Assembly (NCBI GenBank): GCA_964468645.1
Contig: CAYXUU010000015.1
Location: 1 to 64,000 of the forward strand
Direction: 5' to 3'
Length of the DNA: 64,000 nt
Source of the DNA: JAIOZK01 sp964468645
GTDB taxonomy: Bacteria > Bacteroidota > Bacteroidia > Bacteroidales > JAIOZK01
The notes below the pieces were generated by a model. That model did no database searches. It worked only from the letters and a program-made list of their open reading frames with translations, and was not told where the DNA came from. Shown here piece after piece: positions 54,096 to 61,981 of the stretch. Both the position numbers and the translations under genes were made by a program. The number at the start of each line of letters is the position of its first letter. Position 1 is the first letter of the stretch.

Positions 54096-55769
54096 TTATT
54101 TTATAAATTTAGAGGCCACTACCCTATCAGCCTGTAGTATTGACAGGAAATAAATCCCCTTTGAAATCCCGGATAAATTATCAATAATAATTAAATTCTG
54201 ACCGGCCTTTTCCAGGGTTAAATTATATATTTTTACCAGGCGTCCTATTTCATCAAAAACTTTTATTACCACATCGCCTGAGTCTTTGGCATTGAAATTT
54301 ACATTGACTCTATCTCCTTCTAATGGATTTGGAAAAACAACAAGTTCATCTGAAACAGGATTCTCTGAAAGGTTCATTATCGAATTGGCAAGTTCATAAT
54401 CAGGGATTCCATAACCATAATCATTATCCGGATCAGTTGCTTTTGAAGCACTCTGCTGCAGGGTTGCCATCAATTCAGTATTTGAACACATCGGATGTGC
54501 CTGCCACAAACAGGCGCTCATGCCTGCTATTATTGGGGATGAGAAAGAGGTACCTGAACCCCAGGTAAAGCCTCCCGAGCCGGATGCAACATATGCTGGG
54601 CCTCCCTGTGCAACAATATTGGGCTTTATTCTCCCATCATAGGTGGGGCCATGTGAACTGAAACTGGCAAGGTTTCCTGATGGGTCAACGGCACCTATGG
54701 TGAATACTTCAAAACCGTCAGCAGGGGCGCCGATATAATACCAAGGGTTGCTGCCACTGTTGCCGGCACTGTTAACTACCAGCAAACCTTTGCTGGATGC
54801 AATGTCTGCCCCTCGTGTTATGACGGTAGTCATGCCATCCATATCTTCATAAGTATGGTCCCATGCAGGATCATCAAAGGTTGTATAGCCAAGCGAAGAA
54901 TTGATTATATCAGCTCCAACACTATCAGCAAACTCAGCTGCCGATACCCAGTTGTATTCTTCAATGATATTCTCAGGGTAGCCTCCATAGGATTCTTCCG
55001 AACGTAATAACCAGAAATCGGCTTTTGGGGCTGTACCAACCATTTCACCAGGAACATTTGCTCCCATTGTTGATAGAACGCTGGTTCCATGGGTATGATA
55101 ATCGTAAACCGTGTTGCTGTGATCCACAAAATCCCTGGTTCCTAAAATCTGGTCGTTCGCAAATAAACTGTCAAATGCATAATTCACATCCGTTCCAAGC
55201 CACCCGGCATCAAGAATTGCAATTATAATTCCCTGGCCCTGGTATCCATCGTTATGAAGAGAAATACCGCTGATCATGTTGATCTGATTATAAGCTTCAC
55301 CGTAATCGAATTCTGATACTGATTTATAAATCTGATCCCCCTTTTCCTGGTCGCTGTATGTTTCTGCTTCAAAATATGGCTTGGGCTTGGTAGTGCCTTG
55401 GTTATACCGCCCGGCTTTTAATACATGCTCTACATATGGTAATTCATTGATATCATCAAGTGCTCCGGGTATGGTTGTGTATATAGTAACCCCATTCAAC
55501 CATTTCGAAGGATTCAGCATGGTAACACCGGTGGCTGCCACTCCCTGTAAATATTGCGGATTAACCGGAAAATCCTGTTCCGTAACACTGATATCGAACC
55601 TGATACGCCTGTCGATAGCCCGCTGCGAAAGGAAATCCTCAGGCTGGTCTATTGAATAAGGTGAATTATTCTTATCTGTAAACTGAACATAATACTTGTC
55701 AGGGGCAACCTGTGTGAACACTGCCGATGAGAGTAGTATTAGAGTAATAAATAGTATAATTTTTTTCAT
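54096..55769 (-). CDS. Subtilisin-like (S8) serine protease with T9SS sorting domain
   Basis: 557 aa from Met at 55769, which starts the signal peptide; the frame is open to 55820. A propeptide region precedes the S8 domain: Asp in IIIAILDAGW, His in DYHTHGTSV and Ser in GSGTSFSSPIIAGMSA, plus the oxyanion Asn in NSAGNSG. The last 80 residues are a T9SS type A domain (VFPNPLEGDRVNVNFN, GIYFLSILQ). A secreted protease, probably anchored or released at the surface. Monocistronic. Confidence 0.95.
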   Translation of the reverse strand: MKKIILFITLILLSSAVFTQVAPDKYYVQFTDKNNSPYSIDQPEDFLSQRAIDRRIRFDISVTEQDFPVNPQYLQGVAATGVTMLNPSKWLNGVTIYTTIPGALDDINELPYVEHVLKAGRYNQGTTKPKPYFEAETYSDQEKGDQIYKSVSEFDYGEAYNQINMISGISLHNDGYQGQGIIIAILDAGWLGTDVNYAFDSLFANDQILGTRDFVDHSNTVYDYHTHGTSVLSTMGANVPGEMVGTAPKADFWLLRSEESYGGYPENIIEEYNWVSAAEFADSVGADIINSSLGYTTFDDPAWDHTYEDMDGMTTVITRGADIASSKGLLVVNSAGNSGSNPWYYIGAPADGFEVFTIGAVDPSGNLASFSSHGPTYDGRIKPNIVAQGGPAYVASGSGGFTWGSGTSFSSPIIAGMSACLWQAHPMCSNTELMATLQQSASKATDPDNDYGYGIPDYELANSIMNLSENPVSDELVVFPNPLEGDRVNVNFNAKDSGDVVIKVFDEIGRLVKIYNLTLEKAGQNLIIIDNLSGISKGIYFLSILQADRVVASKFIK

Positions 55770-55896
55770 CTTACATATTTTTGTTTTGACTTCAGCGAAA
55801 TTAATAAAAAAGACTGTCATTAGCTAAACTGGATTTACTGCCTGTTTATTTCAATGAATACATTAATTTTATTCCCTTATAAAATTAATAACTGAC

Positions 55897-57255
55897 ATGA
55901 GAAGTATTAATCCATATAACAATAAAACCATAAAGGAATACACAAGGCATTCCCATAGTGATCTTCACCTGATTATTGACAATACCTATAAGGCATGGCT
56001 TAACTGGAAACAAGCCAGCTATAAATACAGAGCAGGAATAATGCACAATGCAGTGAGGGTATTGCTAGACAATAAAGAAAAATATGCAGAACTGATCACC
56101 TTTGAAATGGGTAAGGTAATCGGTGAATCGATAACTGAAGTTGAGAAATGTGCCTGGGTTTGCGACTATTATGCAGAATACTCAGAAAATTTCCTGAGGG
56201 ATGAGATCATAGAAACAGATGCAAAACAAAGTTTTGTCAGTTATGAACCTCTTGGCATCGTTCTGGCTGTGATGCCGTGGAACTTCCCATTCTGGCAGGT
56301 ATTTCGTTTTGCTGCCCCTGCTCTGATGGCTGGTAATGCTGGATTACTTAAGCATGCTTCAAATGTTCCGGGATGCGCCATGGCCATTGAAGAGATATTC
56401 AGGGAAGCCGGACTACCGGAGAATATTTTCCGTACACTTCTTATAGGGAGCAATATGGTGGCCTCAGTTATTGAGGATAAGTACGTTAATGCCATCACAC
56501 TGACAGGAAGCGAAGGAGCTGGTTCATCTGTTGCAGCCATATCCGGCAAGAATCTTAAAAAAACCGTACTTGAACTTGGTGGTTCAGATCCTTTTGTGGT
56601 ATTTGAAGATGCTGATCTTGAAGAAACCCTTGACACCGCTTTAACTGCACGAATGATCAATACAGGACAGAGTTGTATTGCTGCCAAACGCTTTATTGTT
56701 GTTCAGGATATACTGGCCGAATTTGAAGATGGTATTAAGAAAAGAATGGAAAAACTCCAGACCGGAAATCCAATGGATAAGAGTACGCAGTTTGGCCCCC
56801 TGGCAAGAATGGACCTGGTGGATGAACTTGAGGATCAGGTTAACAGGTCTGTTAAGATGGGTGCGAAAATTTTACTGGGAGGTAAGCGCATCAAAGGTAA
56901 GGGCTGTTTCTTTGAACCAACCATATTAACAAATATTTCAGCAGACATGCCAGTGTTTAGTGAGGAGACTTTCGGGCCGGTACTGGCTATCATCATGGCC
57001 AGGGATGAAGAAGAGGCCATCAGGCTTGCCAATCAAAGTGATTACGGCCTGGGTAGTAGCTTATGGACCAAAGACAGGATTAAAGGGGAACGACTGGCCA
57101 GGAAAATAGAATCCGGAGCTGTTTTTGTAAACGGCCTGGTAAAATCTGATCCCAGGCTTCCATTTGGTGGGATTAAGAAATCAGGGTATGGACGTGAATT
57201 GTCTCACTACGGTATCAAGGAGTTTGTGAATATTAAAACGATATGGATAGGATAA
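55897..57255 (+). CDS. NAD-dependent aldehyde dehydrogenase (succinate-semialdehyde dehydrogenase-like)
   Basis: 452 aa, typical of the short GabD/Sad group. PWNFPFWQV, TGSEGAGSSV (cofactor binding), catalytic Glu in VLELGGSDPF, catalytic Cys in NTGQSCIAAKRF and ETFGPVLAI are all present. MRSINPYNNKTIKEY fits this group's start. Oxidises succinate semialdehyde or similar to the acid. No neighbouring gene identifies the pathway. Confidence 0.92.
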   Translation: MRSINPYNNKTIKEYTRHSHSDLHLIIDNTYKAWLNWKQASYKYRAGIMHNAVRVLLDNKEKYAELITFEMGKVIGESITEVEKCAWVCDYYAEYSENFLRDEIIETDAKQSFVSYEPLGIVLAVMPWNFPFWQVFRFAAPALMAGNAGLLKHASNVPGCAMAIEEIFREAGLPENIFRTLLIGSNMVASVIEDKYVNAITLTGSEGAGSSVAAISGKNLKKTVLELGGSDPFVVFEDADLEETLDTALTARMINTGQSCIAAKRFIVVQDILAEFEDGIKKRMEKLQTGNPMDKSTQFGPLARMDLVDELEDQVNRSVKMGAKILLGGKRIKGKGCFFEPTILTNISADMPVFSEETFGPVLAIIMARDEEEAIRLANQSDYGLGSSLWTKDRIKGERLARKIESGAVFVNGLVKSDPRLPFGGIKKSGYGRELSHYGIKEFVNIKTIWIG

Positions 57256-57400
57256 GATAACAAATCACAAATACCAAATCACAAAACTCAAATAAACCCC
57301 AAATAACAATATTCAAAATTCAAAACTTGCAGGTTTTTTTCAATGAAATTTAATATTTGGGATTTATTTGGGATTTGGTGCCTGTATTTTGGAATTTCCG
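57256..57400. repeat. 7-bp-period intergenic repeat, imperfect hairpin
   Basis: Units such as ACAAATC ACAAATA CCAAATC ACAAAAC run from 57259. The near reverse complement (GGGATTTATTTGGGATTTGG) lies at about 57359-57378, so the transcript could fold back. Same type as at 16138. Confidence 0.6.
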
Positions 57401-57406
57401 ATTTTA

Positions 57407-57414
57407 TATCTTTG
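57407..57414 (+). promoter_or_regulatory. -7 box for trmD
   Basis: TATCTTTG, 18 bp before the ATG; spacing to an upstream TTTG (57388) is short. Confidence 0.45.
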
Positions 57415-57432
57415 CATTTATAACACTGGATT

Positions 57433-58122
57433 ATGCATATAGATATCATCACAATCTTCCCTGAAATGTTTGACGGCCCCTTTAGTCATTCAATCATTAA
57501 AAGAGCGATAAATAAGGGACTGGTTAGCATTAACCTTCATAATCTCAGAGATTTTGCGATGAACAAACATAAGCGTGTTGATGATTATGCATTTGGTGGT
57601 GGGGCTGGTATGGTGATGATGATCGAACCTGTTGATAATTGCATTGAACACCTGAAAACGCTCAGGCAATATGATGAGATCATATATCTTAGTCCTGATG
57701 GTAAACTCTTTAACCAACATATAGCCAACCAGTTATCTTTAGTGCAAAATGTAGTTTTACTATGCGGGCACTATAAAGGTATCGATGAACGGATCAGGGA
57801 ACATCTTATTACAAGGGAAATCTCAATAGGTAATTATGTATTGTCGGGCGGTGAGCTTGCGGCAGCAGTTTTAACTGACGGAATTGTACGCTTATTACCT
57901 GGTGTATTAAGCGATGAAACATCTGCACTCAGCGATTCCTTTCAGGACAATTTGCTATCGCCACCAGTTTACACACGCCCCAGGGAATATAAAGGATGGA
58001 AAGTTCCTGAAATATTATTATCCGGGAATGATATGAAGATCAGCGAATGGAAACATGAACAATCCATCAGCAGAACCAACGAAAGAAGACCAGGATTAAT
58101 GGATGACAACAAGGACCATTGA
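57433..58122 (+). CDS. trmD: tRNA (guanine-N1-)-methyltransferase
   Basis: 229 aa. IDIITIFPEMF start, DDYAFGGGAGMVMMIEP, LLCGHYKGIDERI, and EISIGNYVLSGGELAA are the SPOUT trefoil-knot signature. It methylates G37 in tRNAs and prevents frameshifts. The gene appears alone; rplS, often its partner elsewhere, is 3.4 kb downstream. Confidence 0.98.
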   Translation: MHIDIITIFPEMFDGPFSHSIIKRAINKGLVSINLHNLRDFAMNKHKRVDDYAFGGGAGMVMMIEPVDNCIEHLKTLRQYDEIIYLSPDGKLFNQHIANQLSLVQNVVLLCGHYKGIDERIREHLITREISIGNYVLSGGELAAAVLTDGIVRLLPGVLSDETSALSDSFQDNLLSPPVYTRPREYKGWKVPEILLSGNDMKISEWKHEQSISRTNERRPGLMDDNKDH

Positions 58123-58124
58123 AT

Positions 58125-58242
58125 ATTGATTATTGATTATTGATTATTGACGAATGACCAATGCCAAATGAAAAATGTCAAATGACAAATGACCAAAACT
58201 CTCAACCTTAAACTATAAACTGTAAACCATAAACCAAATATC
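58125..58242. repeat. 7-bp tandem repeat (ATTGATT) and degenerate heptads
   Basis: 3.7 exact copies of ATTGATT (58125-58150) pass into degenerate heptads (AATGCCA AATGAAA AATGTCA AATGACA, then TAAACTA TAAACTG TAAACCA) up to the next start codon. No promoter box is clear within. Confidence 0.7.
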
Positions 58243-58551
58243 ATGATCGTAACAACAGTAAGTGTCTGGGTTAAAACCGAATACATCGATCAATTCATTG
58301 ATGCGAGCATTGATAACCATCGTGGATCGGTGGAGGAGCCGGGAAATCTCCGCTTTGATATTTTGCAATCAAAAGACGATCCATCAAGATTTTTACTTTA
58401 TGAAGCCTATGAATCTGAAGAAGCTTCACGGGCACACAAGGAAAAGCCACATTACAGGAAATGGAAGGAAACCGTTGCTGATTGGATGGCAAAACCCCGT
58501 GAGGGTAAACCACATATGGTTATTGCCCCTGATAATGTTCAATGCTGGTAA
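58243..58551 (+). CDS. Antibiotic biosynthesis monooxygenase (ABM) domain protein
   Basis: 102 aa, a single ferredoxin-like ABM domain: TTVSVWVKTEYIDQFIDAS, PGNLRFDILQSKDDPSRFLLYEAYES and HKEKPHYRKWKETV. Relatives include LsrG, which degrades AI-2, and small quinol monooxygenases. It is one base ahead of the alcohol dehydrogenase gene, so a joint role on a small reactive molecule is plausible. Confidence 0.9.
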   Translation: MIVTTVSVWVKTEYIDQFIDASIDNHRGSVEEPGNLRFDILQSKDDPSRFLLYEAYESEEASRAHKEKPHYRKWKETVADWMAKPREGKPHMVIAPDNVQCW

Positions 58552-58552
58552 T

Positions 58553-59722
58553 ATGGATTTTAACTTTGCAAGTATTCCCGCTATTTATTTTGGTACCGGA
58601 AAACTTAAACTTCTTCCCGATTTATTAAGAAAATATGGATCAAGGGTGCTTTTGCTTACCGGCGGCAGTTCATTGGCTGATTCAGGATTTCTGCACAAAC
58701 TGACGAACGATTTTCATGGTGCTGATTTAAAAACTTATCATATATCTTGCAGTTGTGAACCATCAACTTCTTTTGTTGATGATATAACATCCAGGGCCAG
58801 GGAAGATAAAATTGATGTTGTAGTTTCCGTAGGTGGGGGAAGTGTTGTTGATACGGGCAAAGCCATTTCGGCGATGATAACACAGCATAAGCCTGTAAAG
58901 GATTTTCTTGAAGGAGTGGGTACCGGTGAAATACATAATGGCCGGAAGATCCCATTTGTTGCTGTTCCGACAACTTCCGGCACAGGGAGTGAAGCGACAA
59001 AAAATGCTGTGATCAGTAAGGTTGGGAAGCATGGATTTAAAAAATCGCTTCGACATGAGAACTTCATACCGGATATTGCCATTATCGATCCTCGGTTAAG
59101 CCTCTCCTGCCCTCCTGCTATCACTGCTTATACAGGCCTTGATGCTGTTACCCAATTACTCGAATCATATGTATCAACCATTGCAAATCCGGTAACAGAT
59201 GCCCTGGCCTGGTCAGGATTAGAAAAAGCAGCTGCAGCGCTACCTGTTGTTTATAAAAACGGAACGGACCTGAATGCAAGATCAAATATGTCGTATGCAG
59301 CCTTTATTTCCGGAATTACACTGGCTAATGCTGGCCTCGGTATTGTGCATGGATTTGCAGGGAGTATCGGGGGCTTTTATAATATACCACATGGGGTAGT
59401 ATGCGGCACCCTGTTTGCCGAAGCCATAAAAAATAACATCCTTCAACTTGAGGAATCCGCACAACAATCTGCTGCATTGCTAAAATATGCTAGAACGGGT
59501 TATTTGTTCGCTAAAAGACCATTTAAAGATGTGAAAGAAGGAACAGGGTTATTATCAGCTATTGCTGAAGAATGGGTTGATAAAATGAATATCCCAAAAC
59601 TTGGAGAATTTGGAATTAATGAGGACGATCTGGATAGAATCGTTATTGCATCAGGGCAAAAGAACAATCCTGTCAAACTCAACACAGAAACACTGTTAAG
59701 CATACTAAAAAACAGACTTTAG
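58553..59722 (+). CDS. Iron-containing alcohol dehydrogenase
   Basis: 389 aa from ATG at 58553; the frame is open far upstream but overlaps the ABM gene. IYFGTGKL, VVSVGGGSVVDTGK (NAD site), PTTSGTGSEAT, and metal-site residues in AYTGLDAVTQ, IVHGFAG and IPHGVVCG are present. It reduces or oxidises an alcohol/aldehyde pair; lactaldehyde/propanediol and butanol enzymes belong here. Confidence 0.93.
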   Translation: MDFNFASIPAIYFGTGKLKLLPDLLRKYGSRVLLLTGGSSLADSGFLHKLTNDFHGADLKTYHISCSCEPSTSFVDDITSRAREDKIDVVVSVGGGSVVDTGKAISAMITQHKPVKDFLEGVGTGEIHNGRKIPFVAVPTTSGTGSEATKNAVISKVGKHGFKKSLRHENFIPDIAIIDPRLSLSCPPAITAYTGLDAVTQLLESYVSTIANPVTDALAWSGLEKAAAALPVVYKNGTDLNARSNMSYAAFISGITLANAGLGIVHGFAGSIGGFYNIPHGVVCGTLFAEAIKNNILQLEESAQQSAALLKYARTGYLFAKRPFKDVKEGTGLLSAIAEEWVDKMNIPKLGEFGINEDDLDRIVIASGQKNNPVKLNTETLLSILKNRL

Positions 59723-59726
59723 GAAA

Positions 59727-60563
59727 ATGAATGATATATTTATAATACAGATAATCGTTTCATTTATAGCCGGTGGGATTACCATTGCATTTTTAACATT
59801 TCTTGCTGAACGAGTAAGCGACAAGATATCAGGTATCGTTCTTGCTTTTCCTTCAACAGCTGTCATGGGATATTTTTTCCTGAGCTGGGCAACAACACCG
59901 GAAGAAGTTGCCGGTATTGTACCTGCAACATTTATTCCGCTTGGGGCAACCGCACTCTATCCCCTGTTTTATGTATATACGGCTTTAATTTTATCAAGGA
60001 CAAAAACCCCGAAATTATTTCAAATTCTGCTGACTGCCTTTCTTGGATTTATTTTCTGGTTATCGATTTCATTTCCAGCTGCATTTTTTAAAATTACCAA
60101 TTTTTATATTGGCACCTTAATATACCTCATCATTGTTTTCGGAGCCCATATTCTCCTGAACAAAAACAAAATAGACAAACCTGAAATGCCGAAATATACA
60201 ACAACTCAGAAAATAAGCAGGCCGGTATTTGTTGGTTTAATCATTGCCATCATTGTTTTTCTGGGAAAAATATTCAATCCATTCTGGGGAGGGATGTTTG
60301 CCATGGCACCGGCGGCTTTTTCATCTTCCCTCATGGTATTGCACTGGTATTACGGGCCAGACCAACTTTTCCCTATGGTAAGTAAAATTGCCATCGGCAC
60401 ACTGTCAATTTATATATATTCAATTTCAGTGGCGATATTCTTTCCGATAACCGGATTCATATACGGCACCTTGATTGCCCTGGTGATCAGCCTGATAACC
60501 TCATTTTTAATCTCCAAACTTCAGTTTATTAGATTTCACCTGCCAAATAACAATCAAAAATGA
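59727..60563 (+). CDS. Multi-pass membrane protein (DUF3147/GlpM-like)
   Basis: 278 aa, about eight membrane helices in two similar halves: AGGITIAFLTFLAERVSDKISGIVLAFPSTAVMGYFFLSW, and VGLIIAIIVFLGKIFNPFWGGMFAMAPAAFSSSLMVL. I think it is related to DUF3147 (GlpM). Function unknown. Its stop overlaps the cutC ATG by 4 bases, and it begins 4 bp after the dehydrogenase stop. Confidence 0.7.
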   Translation: MNDIFIIQIIVSFIAGGITIAFLTFLAERVSDKISGIVLAFPSTAVMGYFFLSWATTPEEVAGIVPATFIPLGATALYPLFYVYTALILSRTKTPKLFQILLTAFLGFIFWLSISFPAAFFKITNFYIGTLIYLIIVFGAHILLNKNKIDKPEMPKYTTTQKISRPVFVGLIIAIIVFLGKIFNPFWGGMFAMAPAAFSSSLMVLHWYYGPDQLFPMVSKIAIGTLSIYIYSISVAIFFPITGFIYGTLIALVISLITSFLISKLQFIRFHLPNNNQK

Positions 60564-61201
60564 CAGTGATAACCAAGGAAGCCTGTGTAGAAAATCTTCA
60601 AGAAGCTATTAACGCGGAAAAAAATGGCGCAGACAGGCTTGAACTATGTTCTAGCTTAGATCTTGACGGCCTGACACCCGACCAGGGCCTTGTAGAGGAA
60701 GTACTTGAAAATGTTGAAATTCCAGTAAAAGTAATGATACGGCCAAGAGGTGGGGATTTCATCTATAACAGGGATGAGATCAATAAATTGAGGGAAGAAA
60801 TAAAAAACTTCAGACAAATGGGTGTTTTTGGAGTTGTTTTTGGGATCCTTAATGCAAATGCAGAACTTGACATAGAAAAGATCGAATATCTTTCGGATCT
60901 GGCAAAACCACTTAATGTTTGCATTCACAAAGCAATCGACGTCACATCTGATCCAGTAACTGAAATAAAGAACTTAAAGGCCCTGAATTGTGTGGATAGT
61001 ATATTAACCTCCGGAAAGGCCAGAACAGCTCTTGAAGGGGCTGATTTAATCAAAAGGATGATGGTTGCAGCTGGAGAGGATATTAATATTATTGTAGCCG
61101 GTAAAGTAACCGAAGTTAGCCTGGGCCAGTTACATACGATAATTGGCGCAAAAGAATACCATGGAAGAAGGATTGTCGGAAAATTGGGAAGTGGAGGATA
61201 G
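60560..61201 (+). CDS. cutC: Copper homeostasis protein CutC
   Basis: 213 aa TIM barrel: EACVENLQEAINAEKNGADRLELC, GLTPDQGLVEEVLE, IPVKVMIRPRGGDFIYN, GVVFGIL, HKAIDVTSDP, LTSGKARTALEGA and IVAGKV. The C-terminus stops after RRIVGKLGSGG, about 30 residues shorter than usual, with a repeat block right after the stop. The copper role is disputed. Coupled to the membrane protein upstream. Confidence 0.9.
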   Translation: MTVITKEACVENLQEAINAEKNGADRLELCSSLDLDGLTPDQGLVEEVLENVEIPVKVMIRPRGGDFIYNRDEINKLREEIKNFRQMGVFGVVFGILNANAELDIEKIEYLSDLAKPLNVCIHKAIDVTSDPVTEIKNLKALNCVDSILTSGKARTALEGADLIKRMMVAAGEDINIIVAGKVTEVSLGQLHTIIGAKEYHGRRIVGKLGSGG

Positions 61202-61557
61202 AAACTGGATGTTGGATGTTGGATGCTGGATACTGGACATTGACAATTGTTGAGGCTGAAAACCAAAATCCCGATAAACAATGTGAATCGGGAACGACTG
61301 ACGCCTGCCTGCCAAGCAGGATTGACGAGACTTTGGACTTATCAAAACACTTCGAGGAACTCCTGCCTTGTATTATAGAATGTTTTGAGCAGCAAACTCA
61401 AAACTCAGAACTCAAAACTAATTAAAAACCAATATTAAAGACTCAATAAACGGTATCTCAACAATGGAAAATTATTTTTATTCGCGTCCCTTGGCAATTA
61501 AAAATAAACTCGTATATTTGCACCTCTTTTTGAAATTACTTTAAATGATATTGCGAG
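61202..61557. other. Repeat-rich intergenic region before rplS
   Basis: Begins with heptads TGGATGT TGGATGT TGGATGC TGGATAC (61206-61240). A CCTGC/GCAGG dyad lies near 61305-61320, and a second heptad run (AACTCAA AACTCAG AACTCAA) at 61398-61425. A 69-codon frame (61216-61425) runs across these and is not considered a gene. The rplS promoter closes the gap. Confidence 0.6.
61491..61520 (+). promoter_or_regulatory. rplS promoter
   Basis: TTG (61491) and TATATTTG (61513-61520), spaced 19 bp, are a near-perfect Bacteroidota promoter. The leader is about 30 bases. Confidence 0.7.
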
Positions 61558-61917
61558 ATGGGCAAAAATGAATTGATACAATACGTTGAGAATCAGGCTG
61601 AGATAAAGGATCTTCCACAATTTAAAGCCGGAGATACCATTACTGTTACTTATAAGATCCGTGAAGGTAACAAGGAACGTTTACAGAATTATCAGGGGGT
61701 AGTTTTACAGAGAAAAGGCGGTGGTCCATCTGAAACATTCACAGTTAGAAAGATATCAGGCGGTATTGGTGTTGAAAGGATTTTCCCCATCTCATCACCG
61801 TTTATTGAAGAAATTAAGATCAACAAGCATGGCAAAGTCCGCCGCGCCAGAATATTTTACCTCCGGAAACTACGTGGTAAAAAAGCAAGGATCAAGGAAG
61901 CCAGGTATAAAGCATAG
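61558..61917 (+). CDS. rplS: 50S ribosomal protein L19
   Basis: 119 aa, usual length: FKAGDTITVTYKIREGNKERLQNYQGVVLQRKGGG, ETFTVRKISGGIGVERIFPISSPFIEEI, and the RRARIFYLRKLRGKKARIKE tail. It sits at the 30S-50S interface. It has its own promoter and terminator. Confidence 0.99.
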   Translation: MGKNELIQYVENQAEIKDLPQFKAGDTITVTYKIREGNKERLQNYQGVVLQRKGGGPSETFTVRKISGGIGVERIFPISSPFIEEIKINKHGKVRRARIFYLRKLRGKKARIKEARYKA

Positions 61918-61949
61918 AAAAAAAACCCGCAATCGCGGGTTTTTTTTTT
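61917..61949 (+). terminator. rplS terminator
   Basis: CCCGC-AATC-GCGGG (61926-61939) with ten T's after it; also has an A run before, so could work on both strands. Confidence 0.85.
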
Positions 61950-61981
61950 GATTTCATTTATTTTTGAAAAAAACAAATAAA

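Noticed and set aside
58262..58552. Upstream extension of the iron alcohol dehydrogenase
   Set aside because: It overlaps the ABM gene in another frame, and the dehydrogenase fold begins at the ATG at 58553.
61216..61425. 69-codon ORF before rplS
   Set aside because: It runs across two 7-bp-period repeat blocks; its ending (QNSELKTN) is simply the translated repeat.
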